From a virus: a DNA stretch of 64,000 bases. A program made the position numbers and the translations under genes. The stretch is taken from positions 1 to 64,000 of the IMG/VR virus record IMGVR_UViG_3300032214_000566; one strand, written 5' to 3'. Positions 30,216 to 38,725 of the stretch are shown here, in pieces; position 1 is the stretch's first letter; each line of letters starts with the position of its first letter. The notes beneath the pieces were generated by a model, which was not told the origin of the DNA, made no database searches, and saw only the letters and a program-made list of their open reading frames with translations.

Positions 30216-30752
30216 TTATAAATAAATAACTAATATACTATTGTCTTTACGGGATTCTAATCTAACTCTTGTTGATTTTTTTTCTTCATCTTCAGTTTTC
30301 AAAAACTGACCGTCTTTTGAAAATGCTGAAGTTATTATATAGAAAAAATTACCTTCTTTTTTTAATAACACTTCAATGTAAGAAAAAACATCATTATCTT
30401 CATTATCTTTTCTTTTTTTTACAAATATGATTTGTTTGTTTTCGGGATTTTCATCTTCAAAAGAATAATAAATTTTCATTAAATTACTTTCAAAAAAATC
30501 CTTTACCATCATATCAGGAACTGCAATTCTTGGTGGTTTTTGAAACTTAGACCTTCTGGTTTCTAAATATTCATTGTACATATCAACCAAATCATCATAG
30601 CTTTGGTTTCCAAATCTTTCAACTCGTTGGTGTTTTGTTGATAACAACTGAATCAACTTTTTATCAATGATATTAGAAAATAAAACTGTAGGTCTGTATT
30701 GTTTACCTCGATTCTCCAATATAACTTTTGTTAGTTGATTTAATAGTTTCAT
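30216..30752 (-). CDS. Tagged hypothetical protein (178 aa)
   Basis: MKLLNQLTKVILENRGKQYR from ATG 30752 is a clear tag with the ILE site. The mature region is basic and beta-rich (KKRKDNEDNDVFSYIEVLLK, NFFYIITSAFSKDGQ). No family recognised. The longer frame to 30899 would read through a terminator and a small-RNA locus, so it is rejected. TATTTATA lies 4 nt before the ATG. Confidence 0.72.
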   Translation of the reverse strand: MKLLNQLTKVILENRGKQYRPTVLFSNIIDKKLIQLLSTKHQRVERFGNQSYDDLVDMYNEYLETRRSKFQKPPRIAVPDMMVKDFFESNLMKIYYSFEDENPENKQIIFVKKRKDNEDNDVFSYIEVLLKKEGNFFYIITSAFSKDGQFLKTEDEEKKSTRVRLESRKDNSILVIYL

Positions 30753-30756
30753 ATTA

Positions 30757-30764
30757 TATAAATA
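30757..30764 (-). promoter_or_regulatory. TATTTATA box 4 nt before the 30216-30752 gene
   Basis: Reads TATTTATA-TAAT-ATG, immediately after a terminator, so it must act as an independent promoter for this gene. Confidence 0.65.
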
Positions 30765-30765
30765 C

Positions 30766-30798
30766 AAAAAGGGTGAGAAAACTCCCACCCTTTTAATT
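30766..30798 (-). terminator. Terminator of the small-RNA unit
   Basis: AAAAGGGTG/CACCCTTTT stem with a 10-nt loop and T-rich flanks on both strands. It ends the transcript from the promoter at 30910. Confidence 0.88.
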
Positions 30799-30905
30799 TT
30801 TCCGTATCGATTTGAGGATTTTAAACCCGACACACTAACCGCGGTGTCACGACGACTTACGACCCAAGGAGTAAGCTTCCCGTTCTTTGTGTTAATCACA
30901 TTGAC
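30768..30905 (-). ncRNA. Putative small RNA (about 135 nt)
   Basis: Bracketed by a near-perfect host promoter and a strong terminator, with no start codon in a useful frame. Two 5-bp hairpins with 10-nt loops are visible, CTTAC/GTAAG (30856-30875) and GACAC/GTGTC (30829-30848), before the terminator hairpin. GC content is higher than the flanks. It lies just upstream of the sigma-factor gene's 3' end region and next to a tagged gene. No known RNA family recognised; it is not a tRNA. Confidence 0.62.
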
Positions 30906-30909
30906 AATA

Positions 30910-30939
30910 CAAATATATATATTTTATTTGAATTACCAA
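30910..30939 (-). promoter_or_regulatory. Bacteroidota-type promoter of the small RNA
   Basis: On the minus strand TTTG (30937-30940), 19 nt, TATATTTG (30910-30917), an exact match to the host consensus. Confidence 0.78.
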
Positions 30940-30947
30940 AACTATTA

Positions 30948-31763
30948 TCACATATATTCAAACAAATCTGAACATTCATTTCTTAATTTACGAAGTGCCT
31001 TTTCTTTAATCTGACGAACACGTTCTTTTGTTAAGGAAAAATCGGAACCAATATCTTCCAATGTACGTGGTGTGCCGGTAATTCCATAGTAATCTTCTAC
31101 TATCATACGTTCTCTCTCGTCAAGGACCGACATAATCCCCATCATTTTTTCTTTTAATACGTCCTGTGTTGAGAATACTTCGTCGGGTGATTCGACATTT
31201 TCATTTTTAATGATGTCAATTAGTGTGTCTCCGTCTTCATTGATGTGCATATCCAAGTCAATCATTCTTGGTAGGTTTGCGAATTTGTCTGACAAATCTT
31301 TGCTCGTCTTTTCATTTTCACGTTTTTCTTTTTGCATGTCTTGTACAACGTTGACCGGGAGACGGATGGTACGTGAATTATCATTTAATGATTGTAAAAT
31401 AGATTGTTTAATCCACCAAACAGCATATGAAATAAATCTGTTTTTCTTTGACCAATCAAAGTTCTTAATGGCCTTCATCAAACCAAAATTACCTTCAGCA
31501 ATTAAGTCTGATAAATCAACTCCTTGATTTTGGTATTTTTTAGCAACTGTAATAACGAAACGTAGGTTACCTTCTAACATTTCTTTCTGAATCGCATCGA
31601 TTTCTCTTTGTGAGCAATCTTCCGATATGATTCTTTCAGCTAACACCTTTTCTCTTTCAGGTGTCATAACTTTTAATTTTCTAATATCCTTTAAATAAAT
31701 TTGAATTTCATCCTGATTTAAAGGGTTAGTTGATTTGATTTCCTCCATTTTTTCTCGTTCCAT
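30948..31763 (-). CDS. Phage sigma-70 family RNA polymerase sigma factor
   Basis: 271 residues. Region 1.2 (IQIYLKDIRKLKVMTPERE), 2.1-2.2 (NLRFVITVAKKYQNQGVDLS, DLIAEGNFGLMKAIKNFD), 2.3-2.4 (RFISYAVWWIKQSILQSL), 3 (RTIRLPVNVVQDMQ) and 4 (TLEDIGSDFSLTKERVRQIK) are complete. It is thus a full group 2-type sigma close to Bacteroidota RpoD, unlike the short T4 gp55. It probably directs host polymerase to phage promoters. A second ATG at 31748 (MEEIKST) is possible. The gene overlaps its upstream neighbour by 38 nt. Confidence 0.95.
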   Translation of the reverse strand: MEREKMEEIKSTNPLNQDEIQIYLKDIRKLKVMTPEREKVLAERIISEDCSQREIDAIQKEMLEGNLRFVITVAKKYQNQGVDLSDLIAEGNFGLMKAIKNFDWSKKNRFISYAVWWIKQSILQSLNDNSRTIRLPVNVVQDMQKEKRENEKTSKDLSDKFANLPRMIDLDMHINEDGDTLIDIIKNENVESPDEVFSTQDVLKEKMMGIMSVLDERERMIVEDYYGITGTPRTLEDIGSDFSLTKERVRQIKEKALRKLRNECSDLFEYM

Positions 31764-32325
31764 AATTGTCTAAAATTTGTTTTTCTCTTTCTGTTAATGA
31801 CTCTACTCCTTCTTCTGATATTCTATCTAATATTTCATCTACACTAGGTTCTTTTTGTTTTTCTTCCTCTTTTTTAAAAAAGTTTGGATCCATAATTGGA
31901 AATAACATATGAAACATGTTATCCATTTCTTTTTTATTTGTTTTTACACTTATCTCATTTATCTCTATACTTCCAGTCTTATTCTCTGTTTTTTCTCCGT
32001 CAATATTTAAAAATTCTTTCTTAAGTTTTCTGTCCATTTTGATATCAAAACTTTCACCAACCTCAACTAAAAAATATTGTTCGGTGATATCATTTAATAC
32101 CATATCAACATACTCTTTTAAATTAAAGAACGTCTCTCCACTTCTAAAATGACATACCATACCAAATTCTCCGTAGTTAAACTTTAAAAACTTTGAGCTT
32201 ACGACACTTATTAATTGATACGAGATTTCATCCGCGAAGGTTTCAGTTAAGGAAAAATCACCAAACAAAAATAACATATATCTTTTATCTAATGACTCCA
32301 TTTTTTCTTTATTCTCTCTTCCCAT
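31726..32325 (-). CDS. Hypothetical protein (199 aa)
   Basis: MGRENKEKMESLDKRYMLFL..., soluble alpha/beta domain (FKFNYGEFGMVCHFRSGETF) followed by an acidic helical tail (PSVDEILDRISEEGVESLTE) ending near the sigma gene start. Its coupling to the sigma gene suggests a possible sigma partner or anti-sigma, but no motif shows this. Confidence 0.68.
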   Translation of the reverse strand: MGRENKEKMESLDKRYMLFLFGDFSLTETFADEISYQLISVVSSKFLKFNYGEFGMVCHFRSGETFFNLKEYVDMVLNDITEQYFLVEVGESFDIKMDRKLKKEFLNIDGEKTENKTGSIEINEISVKTNKKEMDNMFHMLFPIMDPNFFKKEEEKQKEPSVDEILDRISEEGVESLTEREKQILDNYGTRKNGGNQIN

Positions 32326-32364
32326 AAATATTTCTTAAAACTGTTTTACAAATATAATATAAAT

Positions 32365-32892
32365 TTAAATACCTATGTGGCTAATTGGGAATTTGTCGAA
32401 ATAATATTTAAACCCTTCTCTATCTAAGTATTTTTTTACGGTGTCGTATTTTTTTTTTAGGAACCAATCACTAAGTAAGTAGAAATAATCAATATCATAA
32501 CCCAAACCTTCACATAATGTTGTCAAAACATAGTGTTTGTAATGTGCGGTCTCAATTTTTTCGTCAGCCGATCCAGGCCCCTTTTGAAATTTGTCATCAC
32601 CAAAATAAATTTTATTTGTTTGGTAATTTACAAAAACTACATCAGGTAATAATTGTTTTGAAATCCTATCTTTCCAATTAATCCCCTTTGGTGTTAAAAA
32701 TTTTTTATAGAACGAGTGTTTTGGGCAGTATAATCCGATTAAAGTCCCATTTTTAAAAACTTCATTATTTTTGTTTACCTCCACACCATCAACATTTTCA
32801 AGTGCACTTAATAAATTCATTTTTTTTTCAAATGCTAAACCATTTTTGTTTGTATTTGAACCTCCTCCGTGTTTATTTCCTTTTCTTCCCAT
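32365..32892 (-). CDS. PD-(D/E)xK restriction endonuclease-like protein
   Basis: 175 residues. LLPDVVF (81-87) and IYFGDDKFQ (95-103) supply P83-D84 and D99/D100-x-K101, a PD-(D/E)xK catalytic core. KFQKGPGSADEKIETAHYK after it is the segment typical of restriction-type nucleases (K-Q-x-x-GSADEK). E22 lies in a leading helix. It stands directly after a DNA methyltransferase gene (25 nt) with its own TATCTTTG box, an R-M gene arrangement. Specificity unknown. Confidence 0.78.
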   Translation of the reverse strand: MGRKGNKHGGGSNTNKNGLAFEKKMNLLSALENVDGVEVNKNNEVFKNGTLIGLYCPKHSFYKKFLTPKGINWKDRISKQLLPDVVFVNYQTNKIYFGDDKFQKGPGSADEKIETAHYKHYVLTTLCEGLGYDIDYFYLLSDWFLKKKYDTVKKYLDREGFKYYFDKFPISHIGI

Positions 32893-32899
32893 AACACTA

Positions 32900-32907
32900 C
32901 AAAGATA
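32900..32907 (-). promoter_or_regulatory. TATCTTTG box between methylase and nuclease genes
   Basis: Host-type -7 box 7 nt before the nuclease ATG, which would allow separate expression of the nuclease from the methylase. Confidence 0.5.
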
Positions 32908-32917
32908 ATGAACATTA

Positions 32918-33727
32918 TTAACTTCCCAAAGAATCTGACGTAATTTTTATTCTTTCATTACATATATCCACATATTCTTTTGAAATTTCACTACCAATAT
33001 AGTCCCTATTCATTAAAATACACATTTTAGCAACAGTGCCAGAACCAATAAATGGGTCATATATTAAATCCCCTTCATTGGTCCACGTATTAATGTGGTC
33101 CCTAACCAACTCTTCAGGAAAAATCGCTGGATGTTTATGTGCTATCTTATCTTTAGATGCGAATCCACCACCATTAACGTACCTCCAAATATTATTTCTA
33201 GGACTAAAATCAGGAACAGGTTTAATATTACCAACCTCAACTAATTGCTCGTTTTCACCAATACGTTTAGTATTTTTACCCCAATTTGTATGACCTGCCC
33301 ATTTATTTGGTTTATCACAAATAAGATTTGCAGTTTTAGGTTTTCCTTTAGAAAAGACAAACATATACTCAAATATTTGAGTGTACCGATTACTCTTAGC
33401 ACTTGATGGATATGAACTTGAATTTTTTTCATATATCATAGTGTCATGTAATAAAAATCCAGCATCCATAAATTTTAACGCTTGTCTAAAACTAGTACCA
33501 CTCTCGGACCCTTTAATTACTTGGTCATTTACAACCCAAACAACCACACCACCTTTCTTTGTGGTGCGGTAAAGTTCAGGTGCTAATTTATCTATATCAA
33601 ATGAAAATCCATTATACTTTCTAATGTCATCATAGGGTGGTGATGTTATCACCATATCGTAATAATCATCAGACATTTTAGATAAAGTTTCTAAATTATC
33701 TTCCAAATATATATTATTTTTTTCCAT
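32918..33727 (-). CDS. DNA methyltransferase (beta class) of a putative R-M system
   Basis: 269 residues. VITSPPYDDI (26-35) is motif IV, and LIYDPFIGSGTVAKM near 235 is motif I, with DYIGSEISKEYVDI closing the fold. The order is that of N4-cytosine/N6-adenine beta-class enzymes. The nuclease-like gene follows 25 nt downstream. It would methylate its recognition site to protect phage DNA. Confidence 0.93.
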   Translation of the reverse strand: MEKNNIYLEDNLETLSKMSDDYYDMVITSPPYDDIRKYNGFSFDIDKLAPELYRTTKKGGVVVWVVNDQVIKGSESGTSFRQALKFMDAGFLLHDTMIYEKNSSSYPSSAKSNRYTQIFEYMFVFSKGKPKTANLICDKPNKWAGHTNWGKNTKRIGENEQLVEVGNIKPVPDFSPRNNIWRYVNGGGFASKDKIAHKHPAIFPEELVRDHINTWTNEGDLIYDPFIGSGTVAKMCILMNRDYIGSEISKEYVDICNERIKITSDSLGS

Positions 33728-33749
33728 ACTTAATTATAGGTGATAGTCA

Positions 33750-36155
33750 CTAACTAATCAATTTCGATATGTTATTTTCTTTTGTGATTTTAACAGTTGA
33801 GTCAGCCCATTGCGAAACTAAAGGCGAGTGGGTTATAACAAAGATTTTTTCAAAATATTCTTTAATCTTAACAAAGAACTCATAAACCATATCCAAGTTA
33901 TCGTTACTTATTTTTCCAAATACCTCATCAAAAACGATCACATTTGGTTTTGGTAAACTACATATCTTACTTAGTACTGAACGTAATGCCAACGACGCTA
34001 TTGTTTTCTCATAACCACTACCAGAAACCATTAGTTTTTCTACACCACTACTATTATCAACCATCATGAATTCAACCTCATTCTTATCGTTAATTCTAAT
34101 TTCTAATTTGAAGTAACAAGAATCCTCCATCAATCTTTGTAATTCAGAGTTTATTAATGGCATCATGGTTTTCATTATAATTTTAGAAACACCGTTCTTA
34201 CCATAAGCCTCCAAATAAATTTTATAAATCTTTTCTTTTTCCTCCTCCTCTTTGATCTTAACAATTAATTTTTCATTATTTGTTATCTTTTCTTCTTTAG
34301 ATTTAATCTCATACTCGTTGGCAGATATTACATTGTTTTTGGTTCTTTTCAAGTTATCCAATTCATCTAATCTTAAATCAGCCTTAATTAACATGGAATC
34401 AATTTGTTGATTCTGTTTAATCTTATCTTGAATCTCTTCGTATCGTTTTAACTTATCTTTTAATGCTCCGATTTTTAAATCACACGACTCGATTGATAAC
34501 TCATATTTTTCTTTGATTAATTTGTTTTTTTCATATTCATCAAATTCTTTTTTAAGTTGTACGAACGATTGTTCTTTGTTGGATAAAACCGTCATTAACC
34601 CTTCTTTTTCATCTTTCTGTTGGGTATATCCATCAAGTTCAGCTATTTTAGCATTTGTAATTGCCGCATTCATTAACTCGATACCACAGTGTTCACACTT
34701 GATTCCACCTTCAACAGATGACTTCAATTTTTTAATAGATGATATTTCAGTATCAATTCTAACAACGTCTTTGTAGACTTCATTATACTCTTCTTTAATC
34801 TTGTCGTGTTCTTCTTCTTTATAAAATTCAGAAGGTTCAACAACTTTCAATTCATTAATTTTCGAAATAAAACCAGATTTATTATACTCAATACCTTTAA
34901 TTTCTTCTTCGGTGTTCGTTGGGTTAAGTACCGCAATTTCTTGGTCAATATCGGAATGTTTTTTCTTTAACATATCGTCACGATATTCTTTCCCTTTTAA
35001 AATCTTTTCATCGATATCAGTTAACTCTTGTTTAACCTCATCAATTTGGGTGTTTAACTCTACAATCTTATTTTTTAAATCTTCATTATCCCCCTTTAAT
35101 TGTTCAGAAGAATAAACGTTAGACATCTTTGATTTTGAAAATTCAGAATAAACTTCTTTCGCAGTTTCCTCTTTAGTTTTTAAAAACTCTAATCCCATGA
35201 ATCTCGATAATACCTGACCTCTCGCTGTTGGTTTTGCCTCTAACAATTCTTCAAGGTTTGTTGCAGTTGTTAAGATTGTCATTAGGAAGTCCTCTTTGGT
35301 ACCAATAGACGTTTTAATGAACGCTTCAGTCTCTCTTCGTTGTTCTCCTTGAAAGTTCTGTAAACTACCGTCAGACAACTTCTTAAAGAAGTCTAATTCA
35401 GTTTTAACGTTCCAATCACCCTTTTTGGATAACTTTCTTTCAATCGTTCTAATGATAATATAATCCTCACCATCGATTGTTACTTCACCTTTTACAGTTA
35501 CTTTGTTTTTGTCCGTAAATCTGTTGAATATCTCTTCCGCCTTTGTAGTTTTAGTCGTTTCATTAAAGAAAAGAAACATTAATAAATCTACCGATAATAC
35601 TGTCTTACCACCAAAGTTTGGTGGGTTGGATTCAATAACAACAATACCATTAAGATTATCAAAATCCAATCTTTGGTTTTCGCCATATGATAAGAAATTG
35701 GAAAATTCTATGTTTCTGATATACCACTTTTTAAATTGTGTTGATTCTTCTTGTTTTTCGAGCATTTTATTTTCAACCATACGGTTGATAGATAAAATAT
35801 TTTCGTGATAGTTCTCATAACCTTTAGATTCTAAAAACTTTTTAAGAAGGTCTAATTGGTAGTTTGCATCTGAAATGTTTACAGACACATCAATGCTTTG
35901 CATCGTGTCTTTTTCGACATTCTTTACTTTTGTCAAGACATTAACATTAGTAGTATTATACTTCTTTTGGAAGTAATGTTTCACACTTTTGATTTTGTCT
36001 TGTGTGAAATTTTCAGGCAAATCTTCCCACACAACCTGAACAGTTGGGTTTTCAAATTTAGAAAAATCCAATTCTTTAATCATAATTTCGTAGTTAAATG
36101 GTTTACTCTCCTTGAACAGATCCAACTGGTTCTGCGGTATCTTCAGATACTTCAT
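33750..36155 (-). CDS. Rad50/SbcC-type recombination ATPase (T4 gp46-like)
   Basis: 801 residues. N-terminal ATPase half with FLSYGENQRLDFDNLNGIVV and a P-loop written PPNFGGKT (first Gly replaced by Pro), two long coiled coils, a zinc hook CEHC near residue 485, then the C-terminal half with signature VSGSGYEKTIASLALRS and Walker B NVIVFDEVFG. With the gp47-like nuclease it forms the complex that resects DNA ends for recombination-dependent replication. The length fits SbcC/gp46 proteins (about 560-1000 residues). Confidence 0.95.
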   Translation of the reverse strand: MKYLKIPQNQLDLFKESKPFNYEIMIKELDFSKFENPTVQVVWEDLPENFTQDKIKSVKHYFQKKYNTTNVNVLTKVKNVEKDTMQSIDVSVNISDANYQLDLLKKFLESKGYENYHENILSINRMVENKMLEKQEESTQFKKWYIRNIEFSNFLSYGENQRLDFDNLNGIVVIESNPPNFGGKTVLSVDLLMFLFFNETTKTTKAEEIFNRFTDKNKVTVKGEVTIDGEDYIIIRTIERKLSKKGDWNVKTELDFFKKLSDGSLQNFQGEQRRETEAFIKTSIGTKEDFLMTILTTATNLEELLEAKPTARGQVLSRFMGLEFLKTKEETAKEVYSEFSKSKMSNVYSSEQLKGDNEDLKNKIVELNTQIDEVKQELTDIDEKILKGKEYRDDMLKKKHSDIDQEIAVLNPTNTEEEIKGIEYNKSGFISKINELKVVEPSEFYKEEEHDKIKEEYNEVYKDVVRIDTEISSIKKLKSSVEGGIKCEHCGIELMNAAITNAKIAELDGYTQQKDEKEGLMTVLSNKEQSFVQLKKEFDEYEKNKLIKEKYELSIESCDLKIGALKDKLKRYEEIQDKIKQNQQIDSMLIKADLRLDELDNLKRTKNNVISANEYEIKSKEEKITNNEKLIVKIKEEEEKEKIYKIYLEAYGKNGVSKIIMKTMMPLINSELQRLMEDSCYFKLEIRINDKNEVEFMMVDNSSGVEKLMVSGSGYEKTIASLALRSVLSKICSLPKPNVIVFDEVFGKISNDNLDMVYEFFVKIKEYFEKIFVITHSPLVSQWADSTVKITKENNISKLIS

Positions 36156-36342
36156 TAGTTACTGTTTCTTCAACAACATTATTTTCTGTTTCTGCAGACA
36201 TTTTAGAAAACTCTTCTCGTAATTTTTCCATTTGTTCTGTCATAGCCTCATTCCACTGTTTAGAAATAAAGTTTTTTTCTTGTTGTAATCTTCTGTTTCT
36301 TTTTTCCACTTTTGCTCTATGAGCCTTTGCTGCTTTTCCCAT
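36103..36342 (-). CDS. Small coiled-coil protein (79 aa)
   Basis: MGKAAKAHRAKVEKRNRRLQ, then an acidic coil and Val/Glu tail (ENNVVEETVTNEVSEDTAEP). Basic head plus acidic tail. It overlaps the gp46-like gene by 53 nt. No family recognised. Confidence 0.65.
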   Translation of the reverse strand: MGKAAKAHRAKVEKRNRRLQQEKNFISKQWNEAMTEQMEKLREEFSKMSAETENNVVEETVTNEVSEDTAEPVGSVQGE

Positions 36343-36356
36343 TTTATTATTATTTG

Positions 36357-36710
36357 TTATTTATTACTCGGTCTATTTTCTTCGAACCACTCTATTATCG
36401 CATTGATTCCCCATACAAATCCAGCACTTAACATTCCATCATAAAATACTGATAAAAATTTATTAAGTCCAATAAACTCAGTGTTTGGTGAAAAATAAGC
36501 CAAAGATAAAAAGAATCCGACCCATGTTGATGTACATAACATACATTTAATTAATGATGACACAAACGAAAACACGGGAGTTAATAAAAATAACCCAACC
36601 CCTGGTTGTGCGTTTTTGTGTATCCAATTTCTCAATCCATTAAAAATTGATCCATATACTAAAATTGTCGTCATTCCATAGGCTACGACTGCCCAAATTA
36701 ATAAATTCAT
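36357..36710 (-). CDS. DUF1360-like membrane protein (117 aa)
   Basis: Four hydrophobic segments. The segment KCMLCTSTWVGFFLSLAYF resembles the DUF1360 signature (C-x2-C-x-GFW-x-G), found in small phage and bacterial membrane proteins of unknown function. The first segment is LLIWAVVAYGMTTILVYG. Confidence 0.65.
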   Translation of the reverse strand: MNLLIWAVVAYGMTTILVYGSIFNGLRNWIHKNAQPGVGLFLLTPVFSFVSSLIKCMLCTSTWVGFFLSLAYFSPNTEFIGLNKFLSVFYDGMLSAGFVWGINAIIEWFEENRPSNK

Positions 36711-36712
36711 AA

Positions 36713-37372
36713 TTATCTGTATAAATCATCGTTTAGGTTAGAACCTCCATGAAACCTAGCCTTCGTTGTATCCACCGGTTTATTTTGTTCTAACAATTGT
36801 TTATTTAATTCTTCGTTTTTGTTTTTTAAATCCCTAATCTCAGACATTAAATTTTGGATAGTTTGTTGTAACATATTTAGCTTATTATTTGTTACAGGTA
36901 TATCTAAAGTTCGTCTAAGTTCATCTAGTTCAACATCCTTTTTAGCTATTCTATTTTGGAAAATATTTTCCATTTCTAAGGTTTTAGTGGAAAATTCTTC
37001 TCTAATTATACCGATTTCGGTCGTTTTAGTAGAAATCTCTTGGTCCAACTGTTGTATTTTTAACAACAACTCATTTAGTTGAGTATCATCAGAGGTATAG
37101 ATTATTTTCTCAACCTCCTTTATAACTTCAACAGGAACTTCCTTAATAATCTCAACTATTTTCTCAACCTCTTTGATGACTTCAACAGGAACTTCCACAG
37201 TAACTTCCCCTCTAACTTCCCCACCTAATAGACCGTACTTCTTAATATTAAATCCTTCTTGGAAACACTTATACATAAACTCATCGATATTTTCAATATC
37301 ATTTAGTTTACAATATTCGGTCACAGATTGTATTGTACTATTATTAAAGATTTTTGAGTCTTTCTGTTCCAT
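36713..37372 (-). CDS. Coiled-coil protein with VPVEVIKEV repeat (219 aa)
   Basis: From ATG 37372 (MEQKDSKIFNN). Residues about 55-95 contain tandem VPVEVIKEVEKI units, three to four copies, a repeat typical of phage coil proteins. A long coiled coil follows, ending in GGSNLNDDLYR. Starting here overlaps the gp47-like gene by 29 nt. The longer frame from 37402 is less likely. Confidence 0.68.
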   Translation of the reverse strand: MEQKDSKIFNNSTIQSVTEYCKLNDIENIDEFMYKCFQEGFNIKKYGLLGGEVRGEVTVEVPVEVIKEVEKIVEIIKEVPVEVIKEVEKIIYTSDDTQLNELLLKIQQLDQEISTKTTEIGIIREEFSTKTLEMENIFQNRIAKKDVELDELRRTLDIPVTNNKLNMLQQTIQNLMSEIRDLKNKNEELNKQLLEQNKPVDTTKARFHGGSNLNDDLYR

Positions 37373-38123
37373 TTTCAATGTCCTCGAATGATTTAATTTC
37401 AAACTTTAAAAAAGGTTTAGGGTTATCTAAATCAACATATGAATAATCTTTGGTTTCAACCTCATAAACCCCATATCCGTGTCTACCAATACTTTCACCA
37501 ATGTTGTTTTGAATTGTAGACCCAATCATATAACCTTTACCTCCTTTGATTTGAAACTCGGCTCGTTTGTGGATGTCTCCACATAATACAGTCTCTAATC
37601 CGTCAAACTTTTCAATCTCATAAGCCTCGTCCCCAAACTCAAATCCAAGGTCGGTCTTTAAACCCGATATCGGTCCGTGAAATAAACCAATACGTCTACC
37701 CTTCGCTTCCGTGATATCTGGCGGTATATTCCCCTGATATTGTGAATACACACACCAACTCACGTTATCATCCTCATATACCCCTCTATCTCTATAATAA
37801 ACAATATTTGGATTATTTAATGAGTTAATAATCGGTGTTAACGCATCCAATCTTTCAGTATTGTTTACTAAAAAGTCGTGATTACCAGGAATGATGATTG
37901 TTTTAGCGATAGATGAACATTCGGTTAAAATCCAAGCAACAAACTCAATTAACTCAGGTGTCATTTGATTTTTAGAATGGACTAAATCACCGGTGAAGAT
38001 AATTCTATCAGGACCTAATTCTTTCCATTGTTCTATTCCCTGTTCTAATATTGAACGGTATAAATCATGGTCTTTATATAATCTGACATGTAAATCAGAA
38101 AAATGTACTAGTTTCTTAATCAT
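37344..38123 (-). CDS. SbcD/Mre11-type nuclease (T4 gp47-like)
   Basis: 259 residues. Metallophosphoesterase motifs in order: HFSDLHVR, IIFTGDLVHS, IIPGNHDFL, IGLFHGPI, LCGDIHKRAEF. It provides the metal-dependent exo/endonuclease of the gp46-gp47 complex. It lies 1.2 kb upstream (in transcription order) of the gp46-like gene, separated by three small genes, unlike the tight T4 pairing. Confidence 0.94.
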   Translation of the reverse strand: MIKKLVHFSDLHVRLYKDHDLYRSILEQGIEQWKELGPDRIIFTGDLVHSKNQMTPELIEFVAWILTECSSIAKTIIIPGNHDFLVNNTERLDALTPIINSLNNPNIVYYRDRGVYEDDNVSWCVYSQYQGNIPPDITEAKGRRIGLFHGPISGLKTDLGFEFGDEAYEIEKFDGLETVLCGDIHKRAEFQIKGGKGYMIGSTIQNNIGESIGRHGYGVYEVETKDYSYVDLDNPKPFLKFEIKSFEDIENGTERLKNL

Positions 38124-38367
38124 TTAAATTTTCTTTTGTTCCACAGTATACTTCATATGGAGGTTTGTAAGGGTTAATTTCATTTGGAAAAGGGTTTATT
38201 GGAAGTGTTGGTACCCAATCGGTTCGTTTTAACGTCCCAATTTCAGGTTCATCCTTAACCTCTTTCATTTTCTCTAAAATTAGGTCAACTTCTTCCCGTC
38301 TATATTGTGTCCAATGTCTATTAGTTACAAATCCATCTAACCAATAATAAAATTCTTTATACGTCAT
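38116..38367 (-). CDS. Hypothetical protein (83 aa)
   Basis: MTYKEFYYWLDGFVTNRHWT..., Trp/Tyr-rich with a Pro-rich C-terminus (PTLPINPFPNEINPYKPPYE). It overlaps both neighbours by 4-8 nt, so it is coupled to the gp47-like gene. No family recognised. Confidence 0.66.
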   Translation of the reverse strand: MTYKEFYYWLDGFVTNRHWTQYRREEVDLILEKMKEVKDEPEIGTLKRTDWVPTLPINPFPNEINPYKPPYEVYCGTKENLND

Positions 38368-38510
38368 ACTAATTCTCTACTATATAAGTTAGCCAATATA
38401 ATTCTCGCAAGTTTAAATTCTTTAGCCCTATTCAATCTTAAACCAAATGCTAATGAAATATTTTTAAGATGTGGATATGCCTCAGTTAATGTCATTTTAC
38501 CTATTTCCAT
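38364..38510 (-). CDS. Small protein (48 aa)
   Basis: ATG-to-TGA frame MEIGKMTLTEAYPHLKNISL..., a helical basic protein. Its TGA stop overlaps the next ATG (ATGA) and its ATG lies 1 nt after the stop of the zinc-ribbon gene, the tight spacing of a real operon member. Confidence 0.62.
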   Translation of the reverse strand: MEIGKMTLTEAYPHLKNISLAFGLRLNRAKEFKLARIILANLYSRELV

Positions 38511-38511
38511 T

Positions 38512-38724
38512 TTAATCGAATAATACAAAATCTTCATTCATGTGACCACAACTATTACACATGTAAGTTGGGAAAGGTACGATAGTATCTTCGTGACTTC
38601 CTGTTAATAACTTAGGTACTTTCTTTAAAAGTACTACTTCTTTGAAGTATTTAGACCCACAATCACTACACGTAATAGTTTCTTGTTGTCTTAAATCGAT
38701 TTTTGGTTTGATAATATCGTCCAT
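38512..38724 (-). CDS. Zinc-ribbon protein (70 aa)
   Basis: CSDCGSKYF near residue 19 and CNSCGHMN near 55, two CxxC knuckles of a zinc ribbon. Such small phage ribbons often act in transcription or as nucleic-acid binders. It lies in the replication operon. Confidence 0.78.
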   Translation of the reverse strand: MDDIIKPKIDLRQQETITCSDCGSKYFKEVVLLKKVPKLLTGSHEDTIVPFPTYMCNSCGHMNEDFVLFD

Positions 38725-38725
38725 A

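Noticed and set aside
30753-30899. Extension of the 30216 gene to a start at 30899.
   Set aside because: It would read through a strong terminator and a small-RNA unit. The ATG at 30752 has a box 4 nt upstream and gives a clear tag.
30798-30900. A tRNA in the 30.8 kb small-RNA locus.
   Set aside because: A T-arm-like GGGTTTAAAATCC is present, but no acceptor, D-arm or anticodon arm can be formed in register.
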